Below, piece by piece: positions 1 to 6,665 of a DNA stretch of 14,068 nt. Positions within the stretch are counted from its first letter, which is position 1; each line of letters starts with the position of its first letter. Origin of the DNA: an uncultured Opitutales bacterium (lineage in GTDB: Bacteria; Verrucomicrobiota; Verrucomicrobiia; Opitutales; Intestinicryptomonadaceae). The stretch lies in assembly GCA_900548185.1 (NCBI GenBank), contig URJJ01000051.1, forward strand, positions 1-14,068, written 5' to 3'. The notes under the pieces are model-generated. The model saw only the letters and a program-made list of their open reading frames with translations, did not search any database and was not told the origin of the DNA. Both the position numbers and the translations under genes were made by a program.

Positions 1-165
1 GGGCTCGGAGGAGGCCATGGAAGGCGGGGTGATTTCAACAGACCTTATCTCTTTGAACTGCATCGTAAGCAGGAAGAAAAATATGAGGACCGTCATGACG
101 TCGACCATCGGGACGATGTTCACCTCGAACCTGCGCCGCCTGCGCCTGTAAGCCGAGACGTCCAT
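1..165 (-). CDS. exbD: ExbD/TolR-family biopolymer transport protein (N-terminal part, cut by window edge)
   Basis: Only the first 55 codons are present; the gene runs off the left edge. The protein opens with MDVSAY, a run of six arginines, then FEVNIVPMVDVM and a hydrophobic stretch (VLIFFFLLTM, about residues 26-35). This is the ExbD/TolR plan: a short basic cytoplasmic tail, one transmembrane helix, then a periplasmic domain (missing here). Asp22 in the PMVDVM motif lines up with the proton-pathway Asp25 of E. coli ExbD. Family role: with ExbB it forms an inner-membrane channel that turns proton motive force into motion of an outer-membrane or envelope partner such as TonB. The ATG lies one base after the stop codon of exbB, so it is probably translated by coupling; I see no Shine-Dalgarno sequence. 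Whether it serves TonB, Tol or another system cannot be told without the periplasmic part and the downstream neighbours. Confidence 0.88.
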   Translation of the reverse strand, partial: MDVSAYRRRRRRFEVNIVPMVDVMTVLIFFFLLTMQFKEIRSVEITPPSMASSEP

Positions 166-166
166 G

Positions 167-739
167 TCAGCCACGCGCGCCGGAGCCGGAAGAGCGCACG
201 TCTATGAGGCGCTCCACGCAGATGTTTATGCGGGCGCACAGCGTGTCGATTTTGCGGTACAAAAACGAGCTTCCGAGGATGGAGGGGATGGCTATCGAAA
301 GCCCGAGAATCGTAGTCGAAAGCGCGAGGCCCACGCCCTTTGTTATCGCCTCCTGCGTCGGCATGGAATCCCCTGAAAACACCGACACCAGCCCCGCCAC
401 GGTGCCCAAAAGGCCCAGAAGCGGCGCTGCGGAAACCGCCGCGTCAAGCAGGAACATCCCCCGCTCCAGCCTCGTCATCTCAAGCGACGCAAACGCCTTC
501 ACGGCCTCCGCGTCGGGATTTGAATTGCGGCAGAAATATATGATGCGCCCCACGGAGGTATTGAGGTCGCCCTCAAGCCCCCCGAGGTCGCCGGAAAGCA
601 GGGCCTCGGCCGCGCGCCTTGGAATCACCCTGCTCTCGCGCAGGGCGAACAGCCGCTCGATTATGACAAAAAGCGCCACGAAAGAGCAAAGCCCGAGCGG
701 GTAGATAAACAATCCCGCACCCTGCAAGATAAAGTCCAT
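167..739 (-). CDS. exbB: MotA/TolQ/ExbB proton channel family protein
   Basis: 190-residue integral membrane protein of the MotA/TolQ/ExbB family. A first hydrophobic helix lies at about residues 9-30. The family core follows: APLLGLLGTVAGLVSVF at 105-121 (second helix) and GVGLALSTTILGLSIAIPS at 135-153 (third helix). These match the channel signature with its conserved Thr and small residues. The cytoplasmic loop between helices 1 and 2 (about 35-95) is as expected. The length is a little short of E. coli ExbB, without its N-terminal extension. It would pair with the downstream ExbD to form the proton-driven motor. The ATG begins one base after the leuD stop, and exbD begins one base after this stop, so the three genes look co-transcribed and coupled. 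TolQ is an alternative name, but no tol genes are visible. Confidence 0.9.
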   Translation of the reverse strand: MDFILQGAGLFIYPLGLCSFVALFVIIERLFALRESRVIPRRAAEALLSGDLGGLEGDLNTSVGRIIYFCRNSNPDAEAVKAFASLEMTRLERGMFLLDAAVSAAPLLGLLGTVAGLVSVFSGDSMPTQEAITKGVGLALSTTILGLSIAIPSILGSSFLYRKIDTLCARINICVERLIDVRSSGSGARG

Positions 740-740
740 G

Positions 741-1340
741 CTATTTCACGTAGGGCAGCGATTTCGCCGTGCGCGAAACTTCGGCCTCGGCCTCCAAAAG
801 CTCGGCGATGGGGTCCCAAACGCCGTCGCAGAGGGCCTTGCGGCTGTTTTCCGGCATCGAGCACGGCACGGACACCCCGCCGCACGAAACGGTCATGCCG
901 CGAAGGTCGACGCACACTTCCGCCTGCGGGTCGGCCTCGACTGCGGCGGCGATTTTTGCGATGTCGGAATGCGATGCGCAAACGCAGGGAATCCCTATCG
1001 TGGTTGAGTTGCCGAAGAATATTTCGGCGAAGCTTTCGGCCACAATCGCCCTTATGCCGAAGTGCCACAGCGACTGCGGGGCGTGTTCGCGGGAAGAGCC
1101 GCAGCCGAAGTTCGCGCCGCTTAAAAGGACGCTGGCGCCGCTGAAGCGCGGGTCTGTCAGGGGGTGTTTCCTGGGGGAGCCGTCGGGGTTTGTGCGCTCG
1201 TCGTAGAAGGCGTAGCGGCCGAGGCCCTCGAAGGTGACGCACACCATGAAGCGCGCCGGTATGATTCTGTCGGTGTCGATGTCGTTGCCGGGCACGAATA
1301 CGCCGCGGCCTTCGACTTTTTCAATTTTACGCAAAGCCAT
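741..1340 (-). CDS. leuD: 3-isopropylmalate dehydratase small subunit
   Basis: 199 residues, the usual length for LeuD (E. coli 201). It is the swivelling small subunit of isopropylmalate isomerase; with the [4Fe-4S] large subunit LeuC it converts 2-isopropylmalate to 3-isopropylmalate in leucine synthesis in the cytoplasm. Visible signatures are GNDIDTDRIIPARF at 18-31 and GANFGCGSSREHAP at 75-88, followed by a GIRAIVAESFAEIFFGNS stretch typical of the family. The start MALRKIEK was chosen because homology begins there. An upstream in-frame ATG at 1424 would add 28 residues with no family resemblance and would span the candidate promoter. No leuC is adjacent within the window, which is unusual because leuC and leuD are commonly neighbours. 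Instead the gene leads directly, with a one-base gap, into exbB and exbD. Confidence 0.93.
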   Translation of the reverse strand: MALRKIEKVEGRGVFVPGNDIDTDRIIPARFMVCVTFEGLGRYAFYDERTNPDGSPRKHPLTDPRFSGASVLLSGANFGCGSSREHAPQSLWHFGIRAIVAESFAEIFFGNSTTIGIPCVCASHSDIAKIAAAVEADPQAEVCVDLRGMTVSCGGVSVPCSMPENSRKALCDGVWDPIAELLEAEAEVSRTAKSLPYVK

Positions 1341-1352
1341 AATTGTCGGATA

Positions 1353-1380
1353 AAGATATGTCCGGGCGCGCGGGTGTCCA
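1353..1380 (-). promoter_or_regulatory. Candidate sigma70-type promoter of leuD-exbB-exbD
   Basis: Reading the minus strand, TGGACA (1380-1375, five of six matches to TTGACA) is followed after 16 bases by TATCTT (1358-1353, four of six to TATAAT). A T-rich run lies just upstream of the -35. The predicted transcription start would fall about 5 bases before the leuD ATG, giving a nearly leaderless message; this agrees with the lack of a Shine-Dalgarno sequence. The call rests on motif and position only. Confidence 0.35.
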
Positions 1381-1738
1381 CAAAAAAAATTCGGCCCCGG
1401 AAGCCGGCCGCGCAGTCGGTGCAAAGAGTCTGCCGGACTTGGAACCGAACATGCGGCATGGCGGCCCCGCCAGAGGGGGAATCTGCGGCGGCGCCCGGCG
1501 GAGCCTTGCGGGACGGGTTTTTCGCTCCTCCCGGCGAAACGCGCGGCGCGCCGGCATAAGACGCCGGGAAAAACCGGGAAGGCAAAGGCCCTGTCAAAAT
1601 CAGGCGCCCCTCAAACAAAAGGAAAAGGAATTATACGACATCGAAATTCCCAAAACATTTGCAACTTTAAGCCAGAAAAGGCGAGCCGGCTTCAGATATT
1701 AAAAAAAGCAATAGATGTATTTACTCCTAAACCGCTTG

Positions 1739-1756
1739 AAGGGGAGAAATCCCCTT
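1739..1756 (+). other. Perfect 7-bp hairpin with GAAA loop
   Basis: AAGGGGA, loop GAAA, TCCCCTT: a perfect inverted repeat. The tetraloop is of the stable GNRA class only if the plus strand is transcribed. No U-run follows on either strand, so it does not look like an intrinsic terminator itself. It lies about 25 bases beyond the minus-strand terminator of the EF-hand gene. Function unknown. Confidence 0.45.
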
Positions 1757-1780
1757 TGCGATGAGTTCGGCATATGCTTC

Positions 1781-1822
1781 CCAAAAGAAAAAATGCGGGG
1801 CGGGAAACAGGTCCCGCGCCGC
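1781..1822 (-). terminator. Intrinsic terminator of the EF-hand gene
   Basis: On the minus strand an 11-bp GC-rich stem with one C-C mismatch (arms 1822-1812 and 1805-1795), loop of six bases, is followed directly by a U-rich tract (ATTTTTTCTTTT, 1794-1783). It begins about 30 bases after the stop codon of the EF-hand gene. The geometry is that of a classic rho-independent terminator. Confidence 0.85.
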
Positions 1823-1853
1823 ACGCGTTATTTTCAATCAACCGAATATGAAG

Positions 1854-2507
1854 CTATTCAGAGGGGGTCTGGACGGGGAGCGCAAGCTCGTCGAGGTCGT
1901 CCGGCGACGGGCGGCGCATCGGCGCCGGCCTCGGTCCTTCCGCCCCGCGCTCGGAATCCCCCCGCGCCCCCGGCTCGCGCCCTGGCCTGAACTCGCCGCC
2001 GCGCCCGGGATTCGGCCGGTCGCCTCCGGGGCCACCGGGGCCGGCTTCCGGACGGCGGCCGTCCCTGCGGCCGTCGCGCGGGCCGCGCATGATTTCCTGC
2101 ATCCTCTTGCGCCCGTCGGGAGTCTGCATGTCGGCCATGGCCTCCATAAACATGCGCCTCTGCTTTTCAAGAAGCGGTATCAGCTCCTCAAGGTCGAGCC
2201 TGCCGTCGGAATTGGAGTCGAATTCCTCCATAATTTTCTCGGCGTGGCGCCGCTGCATCTGCTCGAACTTTGCCTGGCGCTGCGCAAGAAACTCTTTGGC
2301 GGCGGCGAGTTCGGAGGCGTTGAGGTAGCCGTCCCCGTCCCTGTCGAAATCCTTGAGGATTCTCGCCTTGAAGTTTTCGGGAAGCCTCCCCTCCCGCTCA
2401 GCGGGGGCGGACGGCGGCAAAGGGGCCGGGCTGCCGGCCTCCTGGGCCGCGGAAACCCCGGCGAGCGAGGCGAGGGCTGCGGCGAATGCGAATATCTTGA
2501 TTTTCAT
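1854..2507 (-). CDS. Secreted EF-hand calcium-binding protein with Arg/Gly/Pro-rich tail
   Basis: 217 residues from the chosen start. A Sec-type signal peptide is clear: MKIKIFAFAAALASLAGVSA, with likely cleavage before AQEAG. Two EF-hand loops follow: DRDGDGYLNASE at about 55-66 and DSNSDGRLDLEE at about 97-108, each with the Asp/Asn/Glu ligand pattern, joined by a charged helix rich in Gln and Arg. The last 80 or so residues are low-complexity Gly/Pro/Arg/Asp (for example PGGPGGDRPNPGRGG) and probably disordered. It is likely an exported calcium-responsive or calcium-buffering protein; the partner is unknown. The ATG at 2507 is preferred over one four codons upstream (2519) because GAAAGG lies four bases before it and the signal peptide then begins normally. 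It is monocistronic, with its own terminator at 1781-1822, and is divergent from the RelE-like/pssA pair. Confidence 0.85.
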   Translation of the reverse strand: MKIKIFAFAAALASLAGVSAAQEAGSPAPLPPSAPAEREGRLPENFKARILKDFDRDGDGYLNASELAAAKEFLAQRQAKFEQMQRRHAEKIMEEFDSNSDGRLDLEELIPLLEKQRRMFMEAMADMQTPDGRKRMQEIMRGPRDGRRDGRRPEAGPGGPGGDRPNPGRGGEFRPGREPGARGDSERGAEGPRPAPMRRPSPDDLDELALPVQTPSE

Positions 2508-2539
2508 GGTGCCTTTCATGTGGGATTACGCCGATTCTA
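2508..2539 (-). promoter_or_regulatory. Ribosome site and candidate -10 box of the EF-hand gene
   Basis: On the minus strand GAAAGG (2517-2512) stands four bases before the ATG at 2507 and decides that start over the one at 2519. TAGAAT (2539-2534) matches five of six positions of a -10 box and would give a leader of about 20 bases. I found no convincing -35 at the right spacing, so the promoter half of this call is weak. Confidence 0.35.
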
Positions 2540-2734
2540 ACGCCAGGGGGCCCCGCAAAGTTTCATAAAAAAATTCGCGGCGGGCGGGGAGGCCCGTGGG
2601 CCGGGGCAATCTTTGCTTGCTTTTTTTGCAAATGATGCGAGTCTGGAACCCGTTTGTTTTCCGCGCAACGGCCGGGAGGGGCACGGGAATTTTCCGGACG
2701 TGGGCGCGGCGGCAATCCAAATTTCGCAAATATC

Positions 2735-3103
2735 ATGTACCAGGTGACATTCAGCAATCAGGCCATCGGCGAGATAAACAAGATGGACAAGCTCCGCCAA
2801 ATCGAGATAATCGACAGGCTCGGCTCGATAACCCCGGCGGAGCTGGAGGCCGGAAAGGGCGACATCGGCTCGTTCCACCGCTTCGGCAGGAACTACTACC
2901 GCCTCCGCGCCGGAGACTACCGGATATATTTTGAGCTCCTCCCGGAGTCGCAGACAATCCGCGCCCACTACGTCCTGCACCAGCACACGATAGCCGACTT
3001 CGTATTCCGCTTCAAGCTCCCCTTCTCCGAAGAGACGATGGTCGAGCAGGAAGACAACTTCTGGAAGTATCTGGACTCCCTCAAAAACGGAAAAGACAAA
3101 TGA
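2735..3103 (+). CDS. RelE/ParE-fold protein (orphan toxin-like), coupled to pssA
   Basis: 122 residues. The centre carries the RelE/ParE family hallmark: FGRNYYRLRAGDYRIYFEL (about 50-68), the strand pair that in E. coli RelE holds basic catalytic residues. Arg56, Arg58 and Arg63 line up with RelE Lys52, Lys54 and Arg61. The C-terminal catalytic pair (Arg81, Tyr87 in RelE) is not clearly kept: the stretch reads LHQHTIADFVFR. The protein then continues about 30 residues past the normal end of the fold. No antitoxin-like gene lies beside it. The stop overlaps the pssA start as ATGA, so the two are translationally coupled. I set the start at MYQVTFSNQA because the family's first strand begins there; the 27 residues before it look like random GC-rich translation. 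It may be a domesticated RelE fold rather than an active mRNA interferase. I see no clear promoter in the 227-base divergent spacer. Confidence 0.75.
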   Translation: MYQVTFSNQAIGEINKMDKLRQIEIIDRLGSITPAELEAGKGDIGSFHRFGRNYYRLRAGDYRIYFELLPESQTIRAHYVLHQHTIADFVFRFKLPFSEETMVEQEDNFWKYLDSLKNGKDK

Positions 3104-4026
3104 ACTCTGAAAAACCCGCCCTGTGGGCGAACGTCCACCAGGCGAGCAAAATCTACATCCTCCCCAACTTTTTCACGGCCGGAAACCTGTTTTTCGGCTT
3201 CGTTTCGATAGTGCTTTGCATGCGCGGGCGCTTCGACCCGCACACGGAGTCCGCACTGCACTCGATTGCAAACCTGTTCGTAAAGACGAATCCCGAGACG
3301 AACCCGAGCGCGAGCTACTACGTAATAGCCATACTTGCCATCCTCCTTTCCGTATTCTGCGACGCCCTCGACGGGCGCGTGGCCCGAGCCAGCGGCAAGA
3401 CCTCGCTATTCGGCAAGGAATTCGACTCGCTGGCCGACGCAGTGGCCTTCGGGGTCGCCCCGTGCCTGCTCACTTTCCTGCTCACCCTGAACCCGATGCG
3501 CCAGCTCTCGCCGGACATGCAGAACACCTTTGGCGCCCTTGGGTGGTTCGTGGCCTTCATATACCTCTTGTGCGGATGCATAAGGCTCGCGCGCTTCAAC
3601 GTCCTAACCTGCCCCTACATAACCGGGCACGAAAAGTACGAGAAGGGGGACTTCAGCGGCCTGCCGGTTCCGGCCGCAGCAGGGGCGATGTCGTCCATAG
3701 CCCTTACGATGATGCACTTTGAGCTTTGGGACTACACCCTGTGGTGCGTTCCCATCATGCTCATGATTTCATTCCTCATGATAAGCAACATCCCCTACCC
3801 GTCTTTCAAGCACGTAAACTGGGACACCAGCACGCGCATCAGGGGGTTTGTGCTGATAGTCGCATGCATATGCCTCATACTGTACCTGGGCATGTACTCC
3901 TTCACGGTGATATTCCTCTCCTACATCGCCTATCCGCCCATAAAGTACATGCCGAAATTCTTCCGCATAGTAAGGTACATGATAAGGCGCAAATTCGGCG
4001 GCGGAAACCGCAAAGCGGTACGGTAA
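3100..4026 (+). CDS. pssA: CDP-diacylglycerol--serine O-phosphatidyltransferase
   Basis: 308-residue integral membrane enzyme of the CDP-alcohol phosphatidyltransferase family. It joins CDP-diacylglycerol and L-serine to make phosphatidylserine, the precursor of phosphatidylethanolamine, in the inner membrane. The family motif D-x2-D-G-x2-A-R-x8-G-x3-D-x3-D is complete: DALDGRVAR at 88-96, Gly105, Asp109 and Asp113, the metal and substrate ligands. Several hydrophobic segments surround it (about 22-40, 73-87, 114-130, 143-160, 190-300 in pieces), and the early motif NFFTAGNLFFGF at 23-34 is typical of the PssA type rather than PgsA. A soluble insertion of about 30 residues (41-70) follows the first helix. 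The start overlaps the upstream RelE-like gene by four bases, with only a weak purine run (GGAAAAG) before it. No phosphatidylserine decarboxylase gene is adjacent. No clear terminator follows. Confidence 0.93.
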   Translation: MNSEKPALWANVHQASKIYILPNFFTAGNLFFGFVSIVLCMRGRFDPHTESALHSIANLFVKTNPETNPSASYYVIAILAILLSVFCDALDGRVARASGKTSLFGKEFDSLADAVAFGVAPCLLTFLLTLNPMRQLSPDMQNTFGALGWFVAFIYLLCGCIRLARFNVLTCPYITGHEKYEKGDFSGLPVPAAAGAMSSIALTMMHFELWDYTLWCVPIMLMISFLMISNIPYPSFKHVNWDTSTRIRGFVLIVACICLILYLGMYSFTVIFLSYIAYPPIKYMPKFFRIVRYMIRRKFGGGNRKAVR

Positions 4027-4034
4027 AATATAAA

Positions 4035-4078
4035 TTTGCAGGGGTGCGCCCCAAAGCGCGGAGCCGCCGCCCTGCGAA
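4035..4078 (+). other. Stem-loop just after pssA
   Basis: Nine bases starting nine bases after the pssA stop (TTTGCAGGG, 4035-4043) can pair with CCCTGCGAA (4070-4078), with one G-U pair. The 26-base interior is GC-rich. No U-run follows, so it is not a standard terminator; it could protect the 3' end of the pssA message. Confidence 0.3.
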
Positions 4079-4511
4079 AGCGCCTGCCCGCCCGTGAAGA
4101 CGGAGCGCAGGTGCGTCCGGCTGCGGGGATGCAAAAGCTTGCAACAAGGGGCGGCATGGAAGGGAATGCCCCGAAACAAACGAAAAACCGGGCGGCCCTC
4201 CAAGGCAGGCTGGGCGGGCTTCACCTCTACGCGCAAAATCTCATTCCCGAACCGCCTTCCGGCCCCTCATCCATGCAAGGCCCCAAAATAATCTGAAAAA
4301 ATTCCTCACGCCGCAGGCGGAGTCCGGCCCGCACCGCCTCCTTGGGGGGGCAAGCCTCCGGATGAGACGCCCCCGGAAAACATACGGCGCAGCCCCCCGG
4401 CGCCCGGCATCTATCCGCAATCATAATCTCCCCGGGCGATGAGCCATGCCCGTTCCATCCTGCGGAGTTCAAACATCATTTCCCGGGGCGGCCAGGACTC
4501 TCAATTTTTTA

Positions 4512-4541
4512 GGCAAATGCGGCGGTGGAGAACATGCCGCA
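4512..4541 (-). terminator. Weak candidate terminator for the sugar operon
   Basis: On the minus strand TGCGGC (4541-4536) pairs with GCCGCA (4523-4518) across a 12-base loop and is followed by TTTGCC, a poor U-run. It is the most terminator-like minus-strand structure I found in this gap, but it lies about 170 bases past the last gene. Confidence 0.2.
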
Positions 4542-4549
4542 GCGCGAAA

Positions 4550-4563
4550 CCGGAAATTTCCGG
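4550..4563. repeat. Perfect 14-base palindrome
   Basis: CCGGAAATTTCCGG is a perfect 14-base palindrome in the convergent gap. It could be a dimeric protein-binding site or a short hairpin. No neighbouring copy was seen. Confidence 0.4.
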
Positions 4564-4707
4564 ATTCGGCCGCAAAAAGTGCCGGGGCGGAAGCCGGTGA
4601 GCTCCTGCATGGAATAACGGAAAGCGCCGGGAACGCTGCAAAAGCCCGGCAGACCCCACCCCGCCCGCGGCGGCGCGCCCGAATGGACGGGCACGGGGCG
4701 GCCCCGC

Positions 4708-6627
4708 TCACGCCTCCCCGTCGAGCGACTCGTACTTAGAATTGCGGCTCTTGAATTCCGGGACGATTTCCTTCATCCGTTTCACTATCGCCATGTCGTC
4801 GCAGGAAAGGCTGAGGCTGAAAAGCTCGTCAGTCTGGCGGCAGATGTCGGCGTAGCCGTATTCGCGGGCTGCGGCGATTTTGATTTTTGGATGGAAGGTG
4901 GGCTTTGTAAATTCAACGTTATTTAGCAGCTCCTCGTAGAGCTTTTCGCCGTCGCGCAGGCCGATGTATTTGATTTCGATGTCCTTTGCGCCGCTTAAAA
5001 GTATCATCTGCCTGGCCAGGTCCGCTATGCGCACGGGCTTGCCCATATCAAATATGAAGATTTCGCCGCCCTTGCCCATGGTGCAGGCTTCCAGCACGAG
5101 CTTGCAGGCTTCGGGAATGAGCATGAAATAGCGTATGATGTCCGGGTGCGTGACGGTGACGGGGCCGCCCCTTTTTATCTGCTCGCGGAAAAGCGGTATC
5201 ACGGAGCCGTTGGAGCCGAGGACGTTGCCGAAGCGGGTCGTTACAAACTGCGTGGAGCCTGCGACCTTGTTTTCCTTGATTGCCCTGTCGAGGCTCTGCA
5301 CGTAAATTTCGCAAATGCGCTTGGAGCATCCCATCACGTTCGTCGGGTTCACGGCCTTGTCGGTGGAAATCATGACAAACTTCTTCGCGCCGTATTTCAC
5401 GGCGAGGTCCGCCACGATGCGCGTGCCGCAGATGTTGTTGCGCACGCACTCGCTGGGGTTGTCCTCCATCATCGGGACGTGCTTGTAGGCGGCCGCATGG
5501 AAAACGTAGTCGGGCGTGTGCCTCCGGAAAATTTCCTCCATGCGCGGCGAATTGACAATGCTTGTTACGATTGTGCTCACCTTTATTCCGGGATAGTCCG
5601 CCGCCATGTGCAGCCTGACGTCGTACATCGGGGTTTCGGCCTGGTCGACCAGGACCAGCTCCCCCGGGCGGCACTGGGCTATCTGGCGCACAATGTCGCT
5701 TCCGATGCTCCCGGCCGCGCCCGTTATGAGTATCTTCCTGCCCTCAAGCAGCCTCCCGACGGCCTCCATGTCCACCTCTATCTTGTCCCGGAACAGCAAA
5801 TCCTCGATGTCGGCCTCCTTGAGCTGGGAAATGCTGACGTCGGACTTGCCGTCCCATTCGACCTCGGCAGGCACCATGTAAATATGTATGCCAGCCTCCG
5901 TCAGGCGCTTCACAAGCCAGTCCTTCCCGCGGAACAGGTGGCTGTAAGCGGGGGAAACCATGAGGATGTCGGCGTGCAGCCGCCCCATTTCTTCGGCCAG
6001 GTTTTCGGTTTCCAAATACACGCGCACGCCCATCAGCACGCGGTTGCGCAGGCCGGGCTCGTGGCTCACGAAGCCCTCCAGCACATACTTGCGCTCGCGC
6101 TGGTTCAGTATGCTCTTTGCAAGGCCGACGCCCCCCTCGTAAACGCCGTAAATAAAGACGCGCCTCGCCTGCTTGCTGAAGTAGGCGACGTCGTACATGT
6201 ATTTGACAAGCACGCGCACCATCCACATGAGAAGCGTCGAAAGTATGAAGGTGAAAATCAGGTCCCTTATGCGGATATAGACCAGGTATTCGTTGATGGG
6301 CCAGACCAGCCTGAGGGCTATAATCAAAACTGTGCCTATCAGCATGGCAAAGGCGATGCGCTGCAAGTCCACGAAAGACGAATAGCGTATTATGCCCGAA
6401 TACGTCCGGAATATCCGGAAGCCGGCCATGTAAAATAGCAGGTAAAGCGCATATGTGCGCGTCAGGGGCCAGAAATTCTGAAGGGTGCTGAGCGCGCCGG
6501 AATTAAGGACGTGGACAAACATTCCCGAAAACAGCACGATGACGCAGTCGATGGCAAGGATGCCCCAATACGGCAGGGCGTCCCGCGAAAAATACCAGCG
6601 TGAAAGTCTGGAAATTAGGTTAGGCAT
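4708..6627 (-). CDS. Membrane nucleotide-sugar 4,6-dehydratase (WbpM/CapD/PglF type)
   Basis: 639 residues, the size of the membrane-bound WbpM/PglF/CapD family. Four hydrophobic helices lie in the N-terminal third (about 22-42, 58-76, 91-110, 122-142). A first Rossmann-like region follows (VFIYGVYEGGVGLAKSIL at 157-174), then the catalytic SDR domain with the NAD-binding glycine motif GAAGSIGS at 303-310. The HAAAYKHVPMME motif is at 377-388 and STDKAVNPTNVMGCSKR at 421-437. As in WbpM, the usual catalytic Tyr is replaced by Met (Met432), with Lys436. Family reaction: UDP-GlcNAc to a UDP-4-keto-6-deoxy sugar, the first step to bacillosamine and other 2,4-diamino or 6-deoxy sugars. It is the last gene of a three-gene block, 38 bases after the aminotransferase; an A/T-rich element precedes its start. 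The exact substrate cannot be read from sequence. Confidence 0.9.
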   Translation of the reverse strand: MPNLISRLSRWYFSRDALPYWGILAIDCVIVLFSGMFVHVLNSGALSTLQNFWPLTRTYALYLLFYMAGFRIFRTYSGIIRYSSFVDLQRIAFAMLIGTVLIIALRLVWPINEYLVYIRIRDLIFTFILSTLLMWMVRVLVKYMYDVAYFSKQARRVFIYGVYEGGVGLAKSILNQRERKYVLEGFVSHEPGLRNRVLMGVRVYLETENLAEEMGRLHADILMVSPAYSHLFRGKDWLVKRLTEAGIHIYMVPAEVEWDGKSDVSISQLKEADIEDLLFRDKIEVDMEAVGRLLEGRKILITGAAGSIGSDIVRQIAQCRPGELVLVDQAETPMYDVRLHMAADYPGIKVSTIVTSIVNSPRMEEIFRRHTPDYVFHAAAYKHVPMMEDNPSECVRNNICGTRIVADLAVKYGAKKFVMISTDKAVNPTNVMGCSKRICEIYVQSLDRAIKENKVAGSTQFVTTRFGNVLGSNGSVIPLFREQIKRGGPVTVTHPDIIRYFMLIPEACKLVLEACTMGKGGEIFIFDMGKPVRIADLARQMILLSGAKDIEIKYIGLRDGEKLYEELLNNVEFTKPTFHPKIKIAAAREYGYADICRQTDELFSLSLSCDDMAIVKRMKEIVPEFKSRNSKYESLDGEA

Positions 6628-6658
6628 ATGGAAAATAATTTGAAATTGCGCATTGGGA
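6628..6658 (-). promoter_or_regulatory. A/T-rich pre-start element of the dehydratase gene, with mini-ORF
   Basis: Between the aminotransferase stop and the dehydratase ATG the minus strand reads TCCCAATGCGCAATTTCAAA and then an A/T-rich run up to ATATG. The same pattern (TCCCA, ATGC, AATTTCAA, A/T-rich, ATATG) precedes the aminotransferase start. It contains an out-of-frame 12-codon ORF (6653-6615, MRNFKLFSICLT) that overlaps the gene start. No Shine-Dalgarno sequence is visible. It may be an unstructured landing site for ribosomes, or part of a leader control. Confidence 0.35.
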
Positions 6659-6665
6659 CGCGGCG

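Larger units (their letters stand above)
1341..1780. other. Non-coding stretch between leuD and the EF-hand gene's terminator
   Basis: About 440 bases without a supported gene. Short open frames exist here, but they are rich in Arg/Ala/Pro/Gly, resemble no family I know, and lack ribosome sites. The left part is very GC-rich; from about 1615 the base composition becomes A-rich. The candidate leuD promoter sits at the left edge and a GAAA-loop hairpin lies at 1739-1756. I looked for tRNA, tmRNA, RNase P and SRP RNA landmarks and found none. Confidence 0.6.
4027..4707. other. 681-base convergent intergenic gap, no supported gene
   Basis: It lies between the converging 3' ends of pssA and the nucleotide-sugar dehydratase gene. 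Open frames up to about 97 codons occur on both strands, but they are Pro/Arg/Ala/Gly-rich, have no recognisable motifs and lack ribosome sites, so I do not call them. Visible structure: a stem-loop at 4035-4078, a perfect palindrome at 4550-4563, a hairpin at 4518-4541 and a T-run at 4504-4510. No tRNA, tmRNA, RNase P or SRP landmark was found. It is long for an otherwise compact window. Confidence 0.55.

Noticed and set aside
741..1424. Longer LeuD from an upstream ATG
   Set aside because: The extra 28 residues do not resemble LeuD, and family homology begins at MALRKIEK. The extension would also cross the candidate promoter.
2591..2627. GGCCC/GGGCC inverted repeat followed by seven T residues on the plus strand, as a terminator
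   Set aside because: The T-run begins about 18 bases after the stem, and no plus-strand gene lies upstream.
2735..3103. A classic type II toxin-antitoxin locus
   Set aside because: No antitoxin-like gene (small DNA-binding protein) lies on either side; the neighbour on the same strand is pssA.
4441..4510. GAGTTC...GGACTC pairing before a six-T run as the pssA terminator
   Set aside because: The stem is short, has a G-U pair and a loop of over 20 bases, and lies more than 400 bases after pssA.
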